From: a candidate division KSB1 bacterium
Lineage (GTDB): Bacteria > Zhuqueibacterota > Zhuqueibacteria > JANLFK01 > Oleimicrobiaceae
Assembly (NCBI GenBank): GCA_024655945.1
Contig: JANLFK010000002.1
Location: forward strand, 411,139-475,138
DNA length: 64,000 nt
Direction: 5' to 3'
The position numbers and the translations under genes are program-made. The notes beneath the pieces are model-generated. The model did no database searches and was not told the DNA's origin. It saw only the letters and a list, made by a program, of their open reading frames with translations. This document shows, piece after piece, positions 16,144-24,470 of this stretch (the stretch's first letter is position 1; each line of letters begins with the position of its first letter).

Positions 16144-18741
16144 ATGCTTGGACAAATGCGCTACTGCCGTTTGGCAGTTCTGCTTGCCCTTGCCCATTTG
16201 GGACTCGGATATGGCCCGTCGGACACTCGCATGGAGTCCCAGCTAACCGTGCACACCGACATCCCTCACGCGCAGGTTGAGGTCGGCGGCCCCTACGCAG
16301 GGATCGAAGCTCACCACAGCTCGCCCCTTCTCACCAGGATCAGCTTCTTCTACCCTGTGGCGAACAGTCTGGACAACAGTGAAGACTATTGGACGCGTGA
16401 TACATCGCGGGTATTCCTCATTGCGCTGAAGGAAGGCGACAACAAACCGCAACTTCTGGAAACCGGCCAGCGTCTCATCTCCCTGACGCCCTACTCGGTG
16501 AGTTACCGCCACGAAGCCACATCATGGGAGGCAGAAGTTTCCTACGAGTTCTGCTTGGGAGAACCGGCGTTGCTGGCGACGATTACCCTGAAGAACAAGT
16601 CAGCTCGAACCGAACAGTTCGACCTCCGCACGCACCTTGACGCGGCTCTGCGTACCAGCCACACATACGAGCGCAAAGAGAAAGCCTGGACGGAACTCGA
16701 CGCAAGGGAACGCGCGCTGCTTGTCCACCACTTGGACCCGGAGACAGGACCGGCCGAGCTAATTGTGGTCAACGTGGGCGCCGAACCCCATTCTTTCGCC
16801 ACGGACGGGCGCGACATAGCGACAACACTTGCCCCGCCTCCCTCCCGCTGGCTCACTGAGATAGACAGTCTCCCCTGCACACTGCTTCCGGAGGCCAACC
16901 CTGGTCCGCCCGTGGTGGCCTTCATTTACCGCGCACAGCTGCGCCCTGAGGAGGCGATCACCGTCAAACAGCTAGTCGGCATATGTGCCGCAGGAGAAGG
17001 ACGCGCACTCGCACAGCACCTCCGTCGCACCTATGAGCGAGAGGTGGCCGCCTACCGCGCGCATGTGCTCCAGGAATCGTTCCGCGGCACGGCGCTCCGG
17101 ATCCAGGAACCGGGCGCTTTGCACACTGCACGCTGGGCAAGGGGGGTTCTGGCCGCCAACGCCCACTACCTTGCGGGACACATTCTCCCAATGCCGTGCC
17201 CGGCAGAGTACAACTTTTTCTTCACGCACGATGCCTTACTCACGGACGTAGCCGCCTGTCGCTTTAACCCCGCCCGCGTGCGCCGTGACCTCCTCTATCT
17301 TGCCAGCCTGAAGGATTCGCTCAACACTCTCCCGCACGCCTACTACTGGAAGGACCACCGTTACGTCACCGAACTCGCCGGGCCAGACAATTGGAACCAC
17401 CTTTGGTTCATCATCGTGGCGGGGCGCTATTTCAAGCACTCTGCAGATCGCAGGACCATGGCTGAGCTCTTGCCGCTCCTCACCAGAAGCCTGCATCTTG
17501 TGCTCACCAATTGTGGCGAAGACGACCTCGTCTGGGCATACCGCCCAGACTGGTGGGACATCGGCAGCAACTATGGCCCCCGCGCCTACATGACCATTCT
17601 CACCGTGGCCGCCATGCGGGAGTTCATCCACCTATCATGGGGGCTGGGCCAGAAGGATTCCCTGATGCGCTATGAGCAGCTATCGACACGCATGGAGAGG
17701 GCCCTGAAGGAACGCCTCTGGGACGACGAGCGCGGCTACCTGATGGACTATCTGCAAGATGGAAAACCTGATCCCCACCTCTATACCGGCCCCTTGCTCG
17801 CCGTCCCTTTCGGCCTGCTCGACGGTGCAAAGGCAGAAAGACTTGTGGCCACAGCCCGGCGGGTGCTGGTTGACCAGAACATTGGGGTGCTCAATGCCTA
17901 TCCTCCGGATTTTGACCAACTGGTCGAGGAATTCCGTTTTCACGGCAACGAGGCCGGGACGCCTTACCACTACCTAAATGGAGGTGTGTGGCCCCACGGC
18001 AATGCCTGGTATGCGTTGGCTCTCAATGCCGTCGGTGCCAAGCAGGAAGCGTACGACTTTTTGGCCAAGACCATGAGCTTGCACGGGGTGATGACCAGCC
18101 CCAATGGGCAGCCGGCCATGTACGAATACCGCTGTGGCGACCCCAGCGACTCTTTGCGGTACGGGCAGGTGGACAAGCCCCAGTTCCTTTGGGCCGCCGC
18201 TTGGTATCTGGAGGCGCTGCTTTCGGTCTATGGCCTGACCGGAAACGCATGGAACCTGAGCATCGATCCTTTCTTGCCCCTGGGGCAAAGCGAGTTTGCC
18301 AGCGACTGGTTCGTCGCCGGGAACAAAGTTCTCGTCTCGATCCGAGGACAAGGTCCCGTCATTAGGCGCCTCCGCTTCGATGGGCACGACTACCCTTCTG
18401 CAGTGATTCCCCACAAGAGCGCGCCCCGGCGGCGGGTGAACGTGGAGCTCGGCCGTCCACAGCATCCCTATCTCGCCGCGGCCAATTCCGCACTGGTCTC
18501 GGCCCGATGGGAAGAACGTGGTGGCCGCCTGGAGCTGCTATTGGCCGCCTTTCCCAGGCATCGCAGTGCGGTGGTGGTGATTTCCCCGTGGCCGCTCGTC
18601 AAGGCGTCGCTTGCAAGCGGCGGCTGGCTGCACTGGGACTGCGAGCCTGTTGCCGGTGCTCACCGGGTGACGGTGGTGTTCGCCCACCAGGAAGAGGAAG
18701 AGCAGCTTGTGCTCTCCTTCGGCCGCAACTGTTCAGAATGA
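16144..18741 (+). CDS. Exported (alpha/alpha)6-barrel glycoside hydrolase/phosphorylase-like protein
   Basis: An 865-residue protein with a probable signal peptide (RYCRLAVLLALAHLGLGYG). An N-terminal beta-rich region (about 30-290) is followed by an (alpha/alpha)6-type domain. Landmarks are the EYNFFFTHDALLTDVA segment, the PDWWDIGSNYGPRAYMT stretch and GGVWPHGNAWYALAL, which resembles amylo-alpha-1,6-glucosidase, GH15-like and GH94-like enzymes. A short beta C-terminal domain ends the protein. It probably cleaves or phosphorolyses an oligosaccharide outside the cytoplasm. Catalytic acids cannot be assigned with confidence, so substrate and mechanism stay open. It opens the carbohydrate-use locus and lies 200 bp before the LacI gene. 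The ATG was chosen for its GGAGG, its own promoter and the signal peptide. Confidence 0.8.
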   Translation: MLGQMRYCRLAVLLALAHLGLGYGPSDTRMESQLTVHTDIPHAQVEVGGPYAGIEAHHSSPLLTRISFFYPVANSLDNSEDYWTRDTSRVFLIALKEGDNKPQLLETGQRLISLTPYSVSYRHEATSWEAEVSYEFCLGEPALLATITLKNKSARTEQFDLRTHLDAALRTSHTYERKEKAWTELDARERALLVHHLDPETGPAELIVVNVGAEPHSFATDGRDIATTLAPPPSRWLTEIDSLPCTLLPEANPGPPVVAFIYRAQLRPEEAITVKQLVGICAAGEGRALAQHLRRTYEREVAAYRAHVLQESFRGTALRIQEPGALHTARWARGVLAANAHYLAGHILPMPCPAEYNFFFTHDALLTDVAACRFNPARVRRDLLYLASLKDSLNTLPHAYYWKDHRYVTELAGPDNWNHLWFIIVAGRYFKHSADRRTMAELLPLLTRSLHLVLTNCGEDDLVWAYRPDWWDIGSNYGPRAYMTILTVAAMREFIHLSWGLGQKDSLMRYEQLSTRMERALKERLWDDERGYLMDYLQDGKPDPHLYTGPLLAVPFGLLDGAKAERLVATARRVLVDQNIGVLNAYPPDFDQLVEEFRFHGNEAGTPYHYLNGGVWPHGNAWYALALNAVGAKQEAYDFLAKTMSLHGVMTSPNGQPAMYEYRCGDPSDSLRYGQVDKPQFLWAAAWYLEALLSVYGLTGNAWNLSIDPFLPLGQSEFASDWFVAGNKVLVSIRGQGPVIRRLRFDGHDYPSAVIPHKSAPRRRVNVELGRPQHPYLAAANSALVSARWEERGGRLELLLAAFPRHRSAVVVISPWPLVKASLASGGWLHWDCEPVAGAHRVTVVFAHQEEEEQLVLSFGRNCSE

Positions 18742-18819
18742 ACAGGCCTCGGCGAGAAAATACCTGGGGACCGCATAGGCTACGCACAGTCGATTTTGCG
18801 CCTTCACGCAAAAAAGTAC

Positions 18820-18848
18820 TTGACAAATTGCCGCGTGCGCGTTATATT
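18820..18848 (+). promoter_or_regulatory. Consensus sigma70 promoter of the LacI-family gene
   Basis: TTGACA (18820-18825), 17-bp spacer, TATATT (18843-18848). This is close to the ideal consensus. The start of transcription should fall at about 18855, inside operator O1, so a bound repressor would block initiation. Confidence 0.8.
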
Positions 18849-18852
18849 AAAT

Positions 18853-18864
18853 CGAAACGTTTCG
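18853..18864 (+). promoter_or_regulatory. LacI-family operator O1
   Basis: A perfect 12-bp palindrome, CGAAACGTTTCG, with the central CG pair typical of LacI/GalR-family operators. It covers the predicted transcription start of the LacI gene. Most likely an autoregulatory site. Confidence 0.7.
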
Positions 18865-18929
18865 CCCGTCATGCGCCTTCGACTGGGCTTGCAGCAGGGC
18901 GTAGTTGAACAGTAGAGGGCAGCTGGAAT

Positions 18930-18941
18930 AGAATCGTTTCG
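18930..18941 (+). promoter_or_regulatory. LacI-family operator O2
   Basis: AGAATCGTTTCG matches operator O1 at 10 of 12 positions and ends at the base before the LacI start codon. The two centres are 77 bp apart, close to seven helical turns, which would allow two bound dimers to interact. It also takes the place of a Shine-Dalgarno sequence, since none is evident in front of the ATG. Confidence 0.55.
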
Positions 18942-19946
18942 ATGAGCCCGACCATCAAGGACGTTGCCCGGCGTGCAGGAGTGGCTGTGTCCACCGTGTC
19001 GCTCGTGGTCAACCGCAAAGGGAAAGTAAGCGCAGAGACACGTGAACGCGTGTTGCGCGCCGTGGCTGAGCTCAACTATCACCCCCACCGTTCCGCGCGT
19101 GGGCTTGTCACCCAGCGCAGTGGCAACCTCGGATTCATCCTCACCGACGACCACTTCTCCCGAGCTGAACCTTTCTACACGAAAGTCTTTTTGGGTACCG
19201 AATTCGAAGCCCGCGGTCACGACTACTACATCCTGTTGACCACCGTCGAACAGCGCTTCCGTCGCGAAGGGGTTCCGCGCTTCTTGCTGGAGCGCGATGT
19301 GGACGGTGTCATTTTCGCTGGCAAGGTGCCCTCCCGGCTGGTCGAGTACGTCAAGCAACAGGGCCTCCCTATCGTCTTAGTCGACTACTACCCACCGCGT
19401 GGCGATTACTCCTGTGTGCTCATCGACAATGTGGGCGGCGCGCAGCTCGCGGTAAGCCATCTCGTCCACAAGGGGCACCGGCGCATCGCTTTTGTCGGCG
19501 GCGACTTGGAACACCCAAGCATTCATGAGCGCTTTCTTGGATATCGGGAAGCCCTGACACAGGCAGGCATCGAGGTGCTCGATGCACTGGTGGTCACCGA
19601 CCAACCGTACACCGGGACCACTGATGGCTACGAAGCTGCCAAGGAGCTGCTCGACCGAGGACAGCCATTCACGGCACTCTTTGCGGCAAACGACGCGATG
19701 GCCGTGGGCGCGCTGCGACTGATGCAGGAAGGCGGAATCAAGGTCCCAAACGACGTAGCCATTGTGGGTTTTGACGATGTGGAGGCGGCGATTACTACCC
19801 AGCCGACTTTGACCACCGTGCGGGTCCCCAAGGAAGAGCTCGGCGCCATTGCCGTGCGGCGCCTGGTTGAACAGATCAACCACAACGACCGGGCCATTAG
19901 CCGAACGATTGTGCCAACCACCTTAGTGCTGAGAGAATCCGCGTAA
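18942..19946 (+). CDS. LacI/GalR-family transcriptional regulator
   Basis: A 334-residue regulator. The N-terminal helix-turn-helix is textbook LacI (TIKDVARRAGVAVSTVSLVV, residues 4-23), followed by the hinge helix region LNYHPHRSARGL. The rest is a periplasmic-binding-protein-like effector domain (NLGFILTDDHFSRAEPFY to the end) with GFDDVEAA near the C-terminus. It should bind a sugar or sugar phosphate and control the surrounding locus. Two operator-like sites lie upstream (18853-18864 and 18930-18941), so it probably represses itself. No clear SD precedes the ATG; the start is set by the HTH alignment. The effector is not known; a mannoside is a guess from the GH130 gene downstream. Confidence 0.93.
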   Translation: MSPTIKDVARRAGVAVSTVSLVVNRKGKVSAETRERVLRAVAELNYHPHRSARGLVTQRSGNLGFILTDDHFSRAEPFYTKVFLGTEFEARGHDYYILLTTVEQRFRREGVPRFLLERDVDGVIFAGKVPSRLVEYVKQQGLPIVLVDYYPPRGDYSCVLIDNVGGAQLAVSHLVHKGHRRIAFVGGDLEHPSIHERFLGYREALTQAGIEVLDALVVTDQPYTGTTDGYEAAKELLDRGQPFTALFAANDAMAVGALRLMQEGGIKVPNDVAIVGFDDVEAAITTQPTLTTVRVPKEELGAIAVRRLVEQINHNDRAISRTIVPTTLVLRESA

Positions 19947-20119
19947 CTGGCAGGCAATATCCCGAAAGGAGGTGATGTGCGCAGCAACGACTGGTTCGCA
20001 CTGACCACCGAGAGGAGGTGATGGCCTTCCAAAGACAAACAGCGTGCTTCATGTCGCAAGGGATGACGCGGAGAGATCTCACGCTCCGCAGCTGCTGCAC
20101 CTAACCAGGAGGAAGCACC
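19947..20119 (+). promoter_or_regulatory. Leader with two AGGAGGTGATG ribosome-site repeats
   Basis: Between the LacI gene and the next gene lie two near-perfect complements to the 16S rRNA 3' end: AAAGGAGGTGATG at 19965-19977 and AGAGGAGGTGATG at 20011-20023. The first could start a GTG mini-ORF of 14 codons (from 19978) whose stop falls in the second SD. The second precedes a 27-codon ORF. A third, ordinary SD (AGGAGGAAGCACC) serves the gene at 20120. No promoter was seen here, so read-through from the LacI promoter is likely. Confidence 0.45.
20021..20104 (+). CDS. Candidate 27-residue leader peptide
   Basis: ATG at 20021 directly follows the very strong SD AGGAGG (only two bases apart, which is short), and the frame stops with TAA at 20102-20104, 15 bp before the next gene. 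The predicted peptide has three Cys and five Arg and no clear signal sequence or membrane segment. It resembles no family I know. It may be a translated leader, or the SD may only load ribosomes for the downstream gene. Listed because the SD is too good to ignore. Confidence 0.2.
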   Translation: MAFQRQTACFMSQGMTRRDLTLRSCCT

Positions 20120-21544
20120 ATGACTGCGAGACTGCGCACCATTGCTTTGTTCTCCTGCCTATTCCTGGCCCTGCCACTACTCGCCCAGACCAATTTGTTG
20201 CCGAATGGGGACATGGAGGAGTTGCGGCCGAATTTCTGGGCTCCCTTTGGCGACAATCAGGCGGGGGTGCAGTGTGAGTGGGCCTGGGAGGGCTATGACA
20301 GCCAGCACTCCTTCAAGGTGAGCAAGACGGCCACCACGGCGCAGCCGGCTGGGTGGGTCAGCGAGAACAACGCCAAGTTGTACTGGAACAACGCCAAGGC
20401 CGACCGGCTGTACAGCCTCAGCTTCTGGGCGAAGACCGTAGGGGTCAACACCAATCCGGCCACTGATGATGGCAAGATTGGCGTGTTGTTCTCCTTCTAC
20501 GCCGGCGGTACCTTGTTGGGCGAGCAGTTTGTCACCGTCGATCAGAGTGTGGCCAACAAGGAGTGGACCGAGTACACCGACGGGCTGCTGATTCCTGCGG
20601 GCACCGATCCGGACGAGATGTACATGAAGCTGGTGATGGGCAAGGATGCCACGGGCACGGTGTACTTTGACAACATCGGCTGTGGTTCCGACCCCTGGTC
20701 GATGTGGCCGTTCAACGGCGATGCGGAAACCCCCGAGGGGTGGATGGAGTGGCATGCGGGCACTGAGGGCTTTGCCAACCTGGACAACACCGAGAAGCAC
20801 AGTGGCACCTGGTCGGCCCTGTTGCGCGAAACCGACGACAATGGCGACGAGATGGTCTTCTACTCGGAGCCGATCCCGGTGGAGCCCAACACCTGGTACA
20901 AGATCAGCGTGTGGGTCAAGCGCGACCAGGGGCTGACCAACCCCGAGTGGTTGCCCTCCAACGTGACCGGCTATCGCCACGACAGCCGCATGAATGTCTG
21001 CTTCTTCTACCATCGCGACCCCATCTACACGGATTGGAACCTCACCGGTGGCGATCAGTTCTTCTACTTTGACGAGCGCGACTCCTCCTCGGACTGGACC
21101 TACTACACCATCATCTCCAAGTCCCAGCCCGATGCCGCCGGCCTCTCCGTCCGCGCCCGCTTCAACCCCTTCACCAAAGGCTTCTGCTGGTACGATGACT
21201 TTACCGTGCAGAAGGTGACTTTGCTGCCCACGGCGGTGGAGCAGTTCCAACCGCTGGCCGGACACCAACTGCCCAAGCAGCACGAGCTGCTGCAGAACTA
21301 CCCCAACCCCTTCAACCCATCCACGACCATCGAGTACACGGTGCCAAGGGATGGGCAGGTGACGTTGGAGGTCTATAACGTCCTGGGCCAGAAGGTCGCA
21401 ACTTTGGTGGATGGGTTCCGCTTGGCCGGCCGCTACACGGTCGTGTGGGATGGGACCGACACCTTCGGTAAGCAGGTGCCAAGCGGCATGTACGTCTACA
21501 AGCTCAACGGCTCCATCACCCGCAAGATGATGCTGGTGAAGTAG
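20120..21544 (+). CDS. Secreted carbohydrate-binding-module protein with type IX sorting tail
   Basis: A 474-residue exported protein. A signal peptide (LRTIALFSCLFLALPLLAQ) is followed by two tandem beta-sandwich modules that look like family 4/9-type carbohydrate-binding modules (NLLPNGDMEE at the start of the first, WPFNGDAETPEGW at the second). The last about 85 residues are a FlgD-like/type IX sorting domain: LLQNYPNPFNPSTTIEYTV, then VLGQKVATLV, then SGMYVYKLNG and a basic end. No catalytic domain is visible, so it is likely a surface glycan-binding protein. AGGAGG lies nine bases before the ATG. It is followed by a strong intrinsic terminator. Confidence 0.88.
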   Translation: MTARLRTIALFSCLFLALPLLAQTNLLPNGDMEELRPNFWAPFGDNQAGVQCEWAWEGYDSQHSFKVSKTATTAQPAGWVSENNAKLYWNNAKADRLYSLSFWAKTVGVNTNPATDDGKIGVLFSFYAGGTLLGEQFVTVDQSVANKEWTEYTDGLLIPAGTDPDEMYMKLVMGKDATGTVYFDNIGCGSDPWSMWPFNGDAETPEGWMEWHAGTEGFANLDNTEKHSGTWSALLRETDDNGDEMVFYSEPIPVEPNTWYKISVWVKRDQGLTNPEWLPSNVTGYRHDSRMNVCFFYHRDPIYTDWNLTGGDQFFYFDERDSSSDWTYYTIISKSQPDAAGLSVRARFNPFTKGFCWYDDFTVQKVTLLPTAVEQFQPLAGHQLPKQHELLQNYPNPFNPSTTIEYTVPRDGQVTLEVYNVLGQKVATLVDGFRLAGRYTVVWDGTDTFGKQVPSGMYVYKLNGSITRKMMLVK

Positions 21545-21553
21545 TACCTCCGG

Positions 21554-21592
21554 AAGGGCTGCCTGCGTTGTTGCAGGCAGCCCTTCAGTTTT
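21554..21592 (+). terminator. Intrinsic terminator after the CBM/sorting-tail gene
   Basis: A perfect 13-bp stem (21554-21566 with 21573-21585) with the six-base loop GTTGTT is followed by CAGTTTT. It separates the CBM gene from the TonB receptor gene, so the receptor either has its own promoter or depends on partial read-through. Confidence 0.75.
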
Positions 21593-21593
21593 C

Positions 21594-21716
21594 GCCTTGC
21601 GGAAAATGCAAGGCAACTGGCCATTCGCGAGAGTGGCCGGCTTTGCGCATCGCCTTGTCATGAATACGGAGGAACGGTGCCGCCACCGTAGGCACCGCTC
21701 CTGTCCAACACAGGAG
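21594..21716 (+). promoter_or_regulatory. Structured 5' leader of the TonB receptor gene
   Basis: Three short perfect hairpins lie in a row. GCCTTGC/GCAAGGC is at 21594-21614. CGGTGCC/GGCACCG is at 21675-21697. CTCCTGT/ACAGGAG is at 21698-21716 with loop CCAAC. The last one contains the AGGAG ribosome site, seven bases before the ATG at 21723, so its folding would hide the site. The second and third hairpins are directly adjacent and could stack. No known riboswitch was recognised. Confidence 0.45.
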
Positions 21717-21722
21717 AGGGCA

Positions 21723-24437
21723 ATGAGCCGCAGGTTTGCTGCAATACTTCTGTTGGTGAGTGCCAGTCTCGTCCTGCACTACTTTGGTGGGACGGTGGAG
21801 GCTGGAACCACGGGCAAAATCGCCGGCAGGGTCGTCGACACTGACACCAACCAGCCGCTGCCCGGGGTGAATGTGGTCATCGAGGGGACAATGATGGGCG
21901 CTGCCACCGACGCCGATGGCTACTACTTCGTCATCAACGTCCCGCCTGGCGTGTACACGGTGAAAGCGAGCATGATCGGCTACCAGGAGGTCCGCTATGA
22001 GAACGTGAGGGTCTCCATCGACATGACGACCACGCTCAACTTTCGCCTCAAGGAGACCGTTCTGGACCTCGGCGAGGCGGTGACTGTGGTCGCGGAGCGC
22101 CCCTTGGTGCGCAAGGACCTGACCTCAACGGAGGCGGTGGTCAACTCCCAGACCATTCAGCGCCTGCCGGTTGACCGTTTTCACGATGTGGTCAACCTCC
22201 AGGCCGGCGTGGTCGAGGGCCACTTCCGCGGCGGTCGCCAAGGCGAAGTGATGTATATGATCGACGGCGTCCCGGTCAACGATATCTACTCGGGCCAGCC
22301 GGCGTTCGAGGTGGAGAACAACGCCATCGCCGAGCTCCAGGTCATCAGCGGCACCTTTAATGCAGAGCACGGCCAGGCGATGTCTGGCGTGGTGAACATC
22401 GTCACTCGTGAGGGGGGTGACCGCTACGCCGGCAGCCTCTCCGCCTACTTGGGCGACTATCTCTCTTGGGGAAAACAGCAGAAGGAAATCTTCTGGAACA
22501 TCGACCGGCTGAACCCCTCCTACAACCTGCAGGGCACTCTGAGCGGTCCACTCCCGTTCACTGCCGGCACTATGAACTTTTTCCTCTCGGGACGCTACTA
22601 CGACAGTGAAGGCTACATCTACGGCAAAGACGTGTGCGGACCCAGCGATCAGTCCGACTTTACCGCCGACGCGGAGTCCAAGTGGACCATCATGTCGCAT
22701 GGGAAGACCTACTCCTTCTCCGAGGAAGTCGCTCAGCGGCTCATCAGAGAAGCCAAGGCGGTGCCCATGAATCCCGAACGTCGGGCCACTGCGCAGGGGA
22801 AGCTGAGTGTGCGGCTGTCCACTGCTGACAAGCTAAGCATCGAGACCCTGCTGCAAGATTCTTACTTCAAGTATTACGACCATCGCTTCCGGCTGAACCC
22901 TTCTGGCGATTACAAGCGCTACCAGCGGGGCTACAACACGAGTTTGGCATGGAACAGAGTGTTGAGCCCACGCGCCTTCTTCTCCCTAAAAGGAACCTAC
23001 TTCTACACCGTCTACAAGCAGTTTGTTCTGGAAGACCCTTTTGACCCAGGATATGTGTCCAGCAGAAGGTTGCAAGATACCGGTGCCAACGCCTTTCTCA
23101 CTGGCGGCATGCAGATGTGGAATTTCCACCGCAGCACGGGCACGATTGTCGGCAAGTTCGACCTCACCTATCAGGCAACGCAGAGGCAGCAGTTCAAGAC
23201 CGGCCTCGAGGTGAAACGCCATCGCCTGTGGATGCATGAGTTTGAGGTAGTGCCCGAGCTCCCGGAGCGCGTTCCGCCCAGGACGTCGTTCAACAACAAT
23301 CAATACACGCACCGCCCTGTGGAGTTTGCCGCCTATGTACAGGACAAGATGGAGTTCGACTACATGATCGTGAATGCGGGAGTGCGGTTCGACCACTTTG
23401 AGCCCGACGGCGAAGTGCCGACCAACTTCCGCGAGCCAAGCAGCTCACCGCGGGTGCGTGCAGAGGGCGCCTCGCAACTTAGCCCTCGCCTCGGCATCGC
23501 CTATCCCATCACCGAGCGGGGGGTCATTCACGTCTCCTACGGGCATTTCTTCCAGATTCCCAACCTGGACTTCATGTACACCAATCCGGAATTCGACATC
23601 TACCCTCTGCAGAGCACTCCCTCTCCTCCGCCTCATAGCCTTCTGAACACCGTCGGCAACACCACCCTGAAGCCGCAGAAGACGGTCATCTACGAGATGG
23701 GCTTGCAGCAGCAGTTGACCGAAGACTTAGCTCTGGATGTGACGGCTTACTACAAGGACATCCGCAATCTGCTGGGGACCGAGGTATTGATGACCCTGCA
23801 AGGGATTCGCTACGGCCGCTACATCAACCGCGACTATGGAAACGTCAAAGGGGTGACGGTGGCTTTCGAGAAGCGGCATAAGGGCGGGGTAGGCGCCACG
23901 TTGGATTATACATTTCAGATTGCCAAAGGGAACGCCTCTGATCCGAACACCGCTTTTCTTGACCAGCAGACGGAGCCACCACGCGAGACGACTAAACAGA
24001 TGGTGCCGCTCAATTGGGATCGTCGCCATCAGGTCAACGCGACGTTGACCCTGGGCAGTGATGACGACGTCAGCGTCAACCTGATCGGGCGTTTCGGCAC
24101 AGGACTCCCCTACACCCCCTCGTTCCAGAACATTCAGACCGCGGTGGAAAATAGTGGCCGCAAGCCGCTCCAATACAACGTTGACCTCTACGCCTACAAG
24201 ACCTTCCGGCTTGGAAAACTGGCGCTGCAACTGTTCCTGCGCGTCTACAACCTGTTTGACCGGTTGAACGAAGTCGAAGTCTTCACCGACACAGGACGGG
24301 CCGGCTATTCTCTCGCGCCCGTGTATTCGGGAGGTCTGCGGCCGCGGGGCGTAAACACGCTCGAGCAGTATTACGTGCGCCCGGATTTCTACAGCGCCCC
24401 GCGCCAGGTGCAATGCGGCGTGACGTTGGAGTTCTGA
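21723..24437 (+). CDS. TonB-dependent receptor with carboxypeptidase-regulatory-like N-terminal domain
   Basis: A 904-residue outer membrane protein. After a signal peptide (AAILLLVSASLVLHYFGG) come a carboxypeptidase-regulatory-like beta-sandwich (GKIAGRVVDTDTNQPLPGVN to about residue 110), a plug domain (VNLQAGVVEG, then MYMIDGVPVNDIYSG, then GVVNIVTREGG) and a 22-strand-type barrel ending in VQCGVTLEF with a terminal aromatic residue. The architecture resembles SusC/RagA-like or CirA-like importers of large substrates. No SusD-type partner gene is seen; the CBM protein next to it may do that job. The ATG has AGGAG seven bases upstream inside a predicted hairpin. The substrate is unknown but probably an oligosaccharide. 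Confidence 0.92.
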   Translation: MSRRFAAILLLVSASLVLHYFGGTVEAGTTGKIAGRVVDTDTNQPLPGVNVVIEGTMMGAATDADGYYFVINVPPGVYTVKASMIGYQEVRYENVRVSIDMTTTLNFRLKETVLDLGEAVTVVAERPLVRKDLTSTEAVVNSQTIQRLPVDRFHDVVNLQAGVVEGHFRGGRQGEVMYMIDGVPVNDIYSGQPAFEVENNAIAELQVISGTFNAEHGQAMSGVVNIVTREGGDRYAGSLSAYLGDYLSWGKQQKEIFWNIDRLNPSYNLQGTLSGPLPFTAGTMNFFLSGRYYDSEGYIYGKDVCGPSDQSDFTADAESKWTIMSHGKTYSFSEEVAQRLIREAKAVPMNPERRATAQGKLSVRLSTADKLSIETLLQDSYFKYYDHRFRLNPSGDYKRYQRGYNTSLAWNRVLSPRAFFSLKGTYFYTVYKQFVLEDPFDPGYVSSRRLQDTGANAFLTGGMQMWNFHRSTGTIVGKFDLTYQATQRQQFKTGLEVKRHRLWMHEFEVVPELPERVPPRTSFNNNQYTHRPVEFAAYVQDKMEFDYMIVNAGVRFDHFEPDGEVPTNFREPSSSPRVRAEGASQLSPRLGIAYPITERGVIHVSYGHFFQIPNLDFMYTNPEFDIYPLQSTPSPPPHSLLNTVGNTTLKPQKTVIYEMGLQQQLTEDLALDVTAYYKDIRNLLGTEVLMTLQGIRYGRYINRDYGNVKGVTVAFEKRHKGGVGATLDYTFQIAKGNASDPNTAFLDQQTEPPRETTKQMVPLNWDRRHQVNATLTLGSDDDVSVNLIGRFGTGLPYTPSFQNIQTAVENSGRKPLQYNVDLYAYKTFRLGKLALQLFLRVYNLFDRLNEVEVFTDTGRAGYSLAPVYSGGLRPRGVNTLEQYYVRPDFYSAPRQVQCGVTLEF

Positions 24438-24470
24438 GCTGTGGTCTATTCACCAGGTGAGGATAGCGTC

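Noticed and set aside
20177..21661. A 494-codon open frame antisense to the CBM/sorting-tail gene
   Set aside because: It mirrors the GC-rich third positions of the real gene, has no ribosome site or promoter, and the plus strand has a signal peptide, known modules and a terminator.
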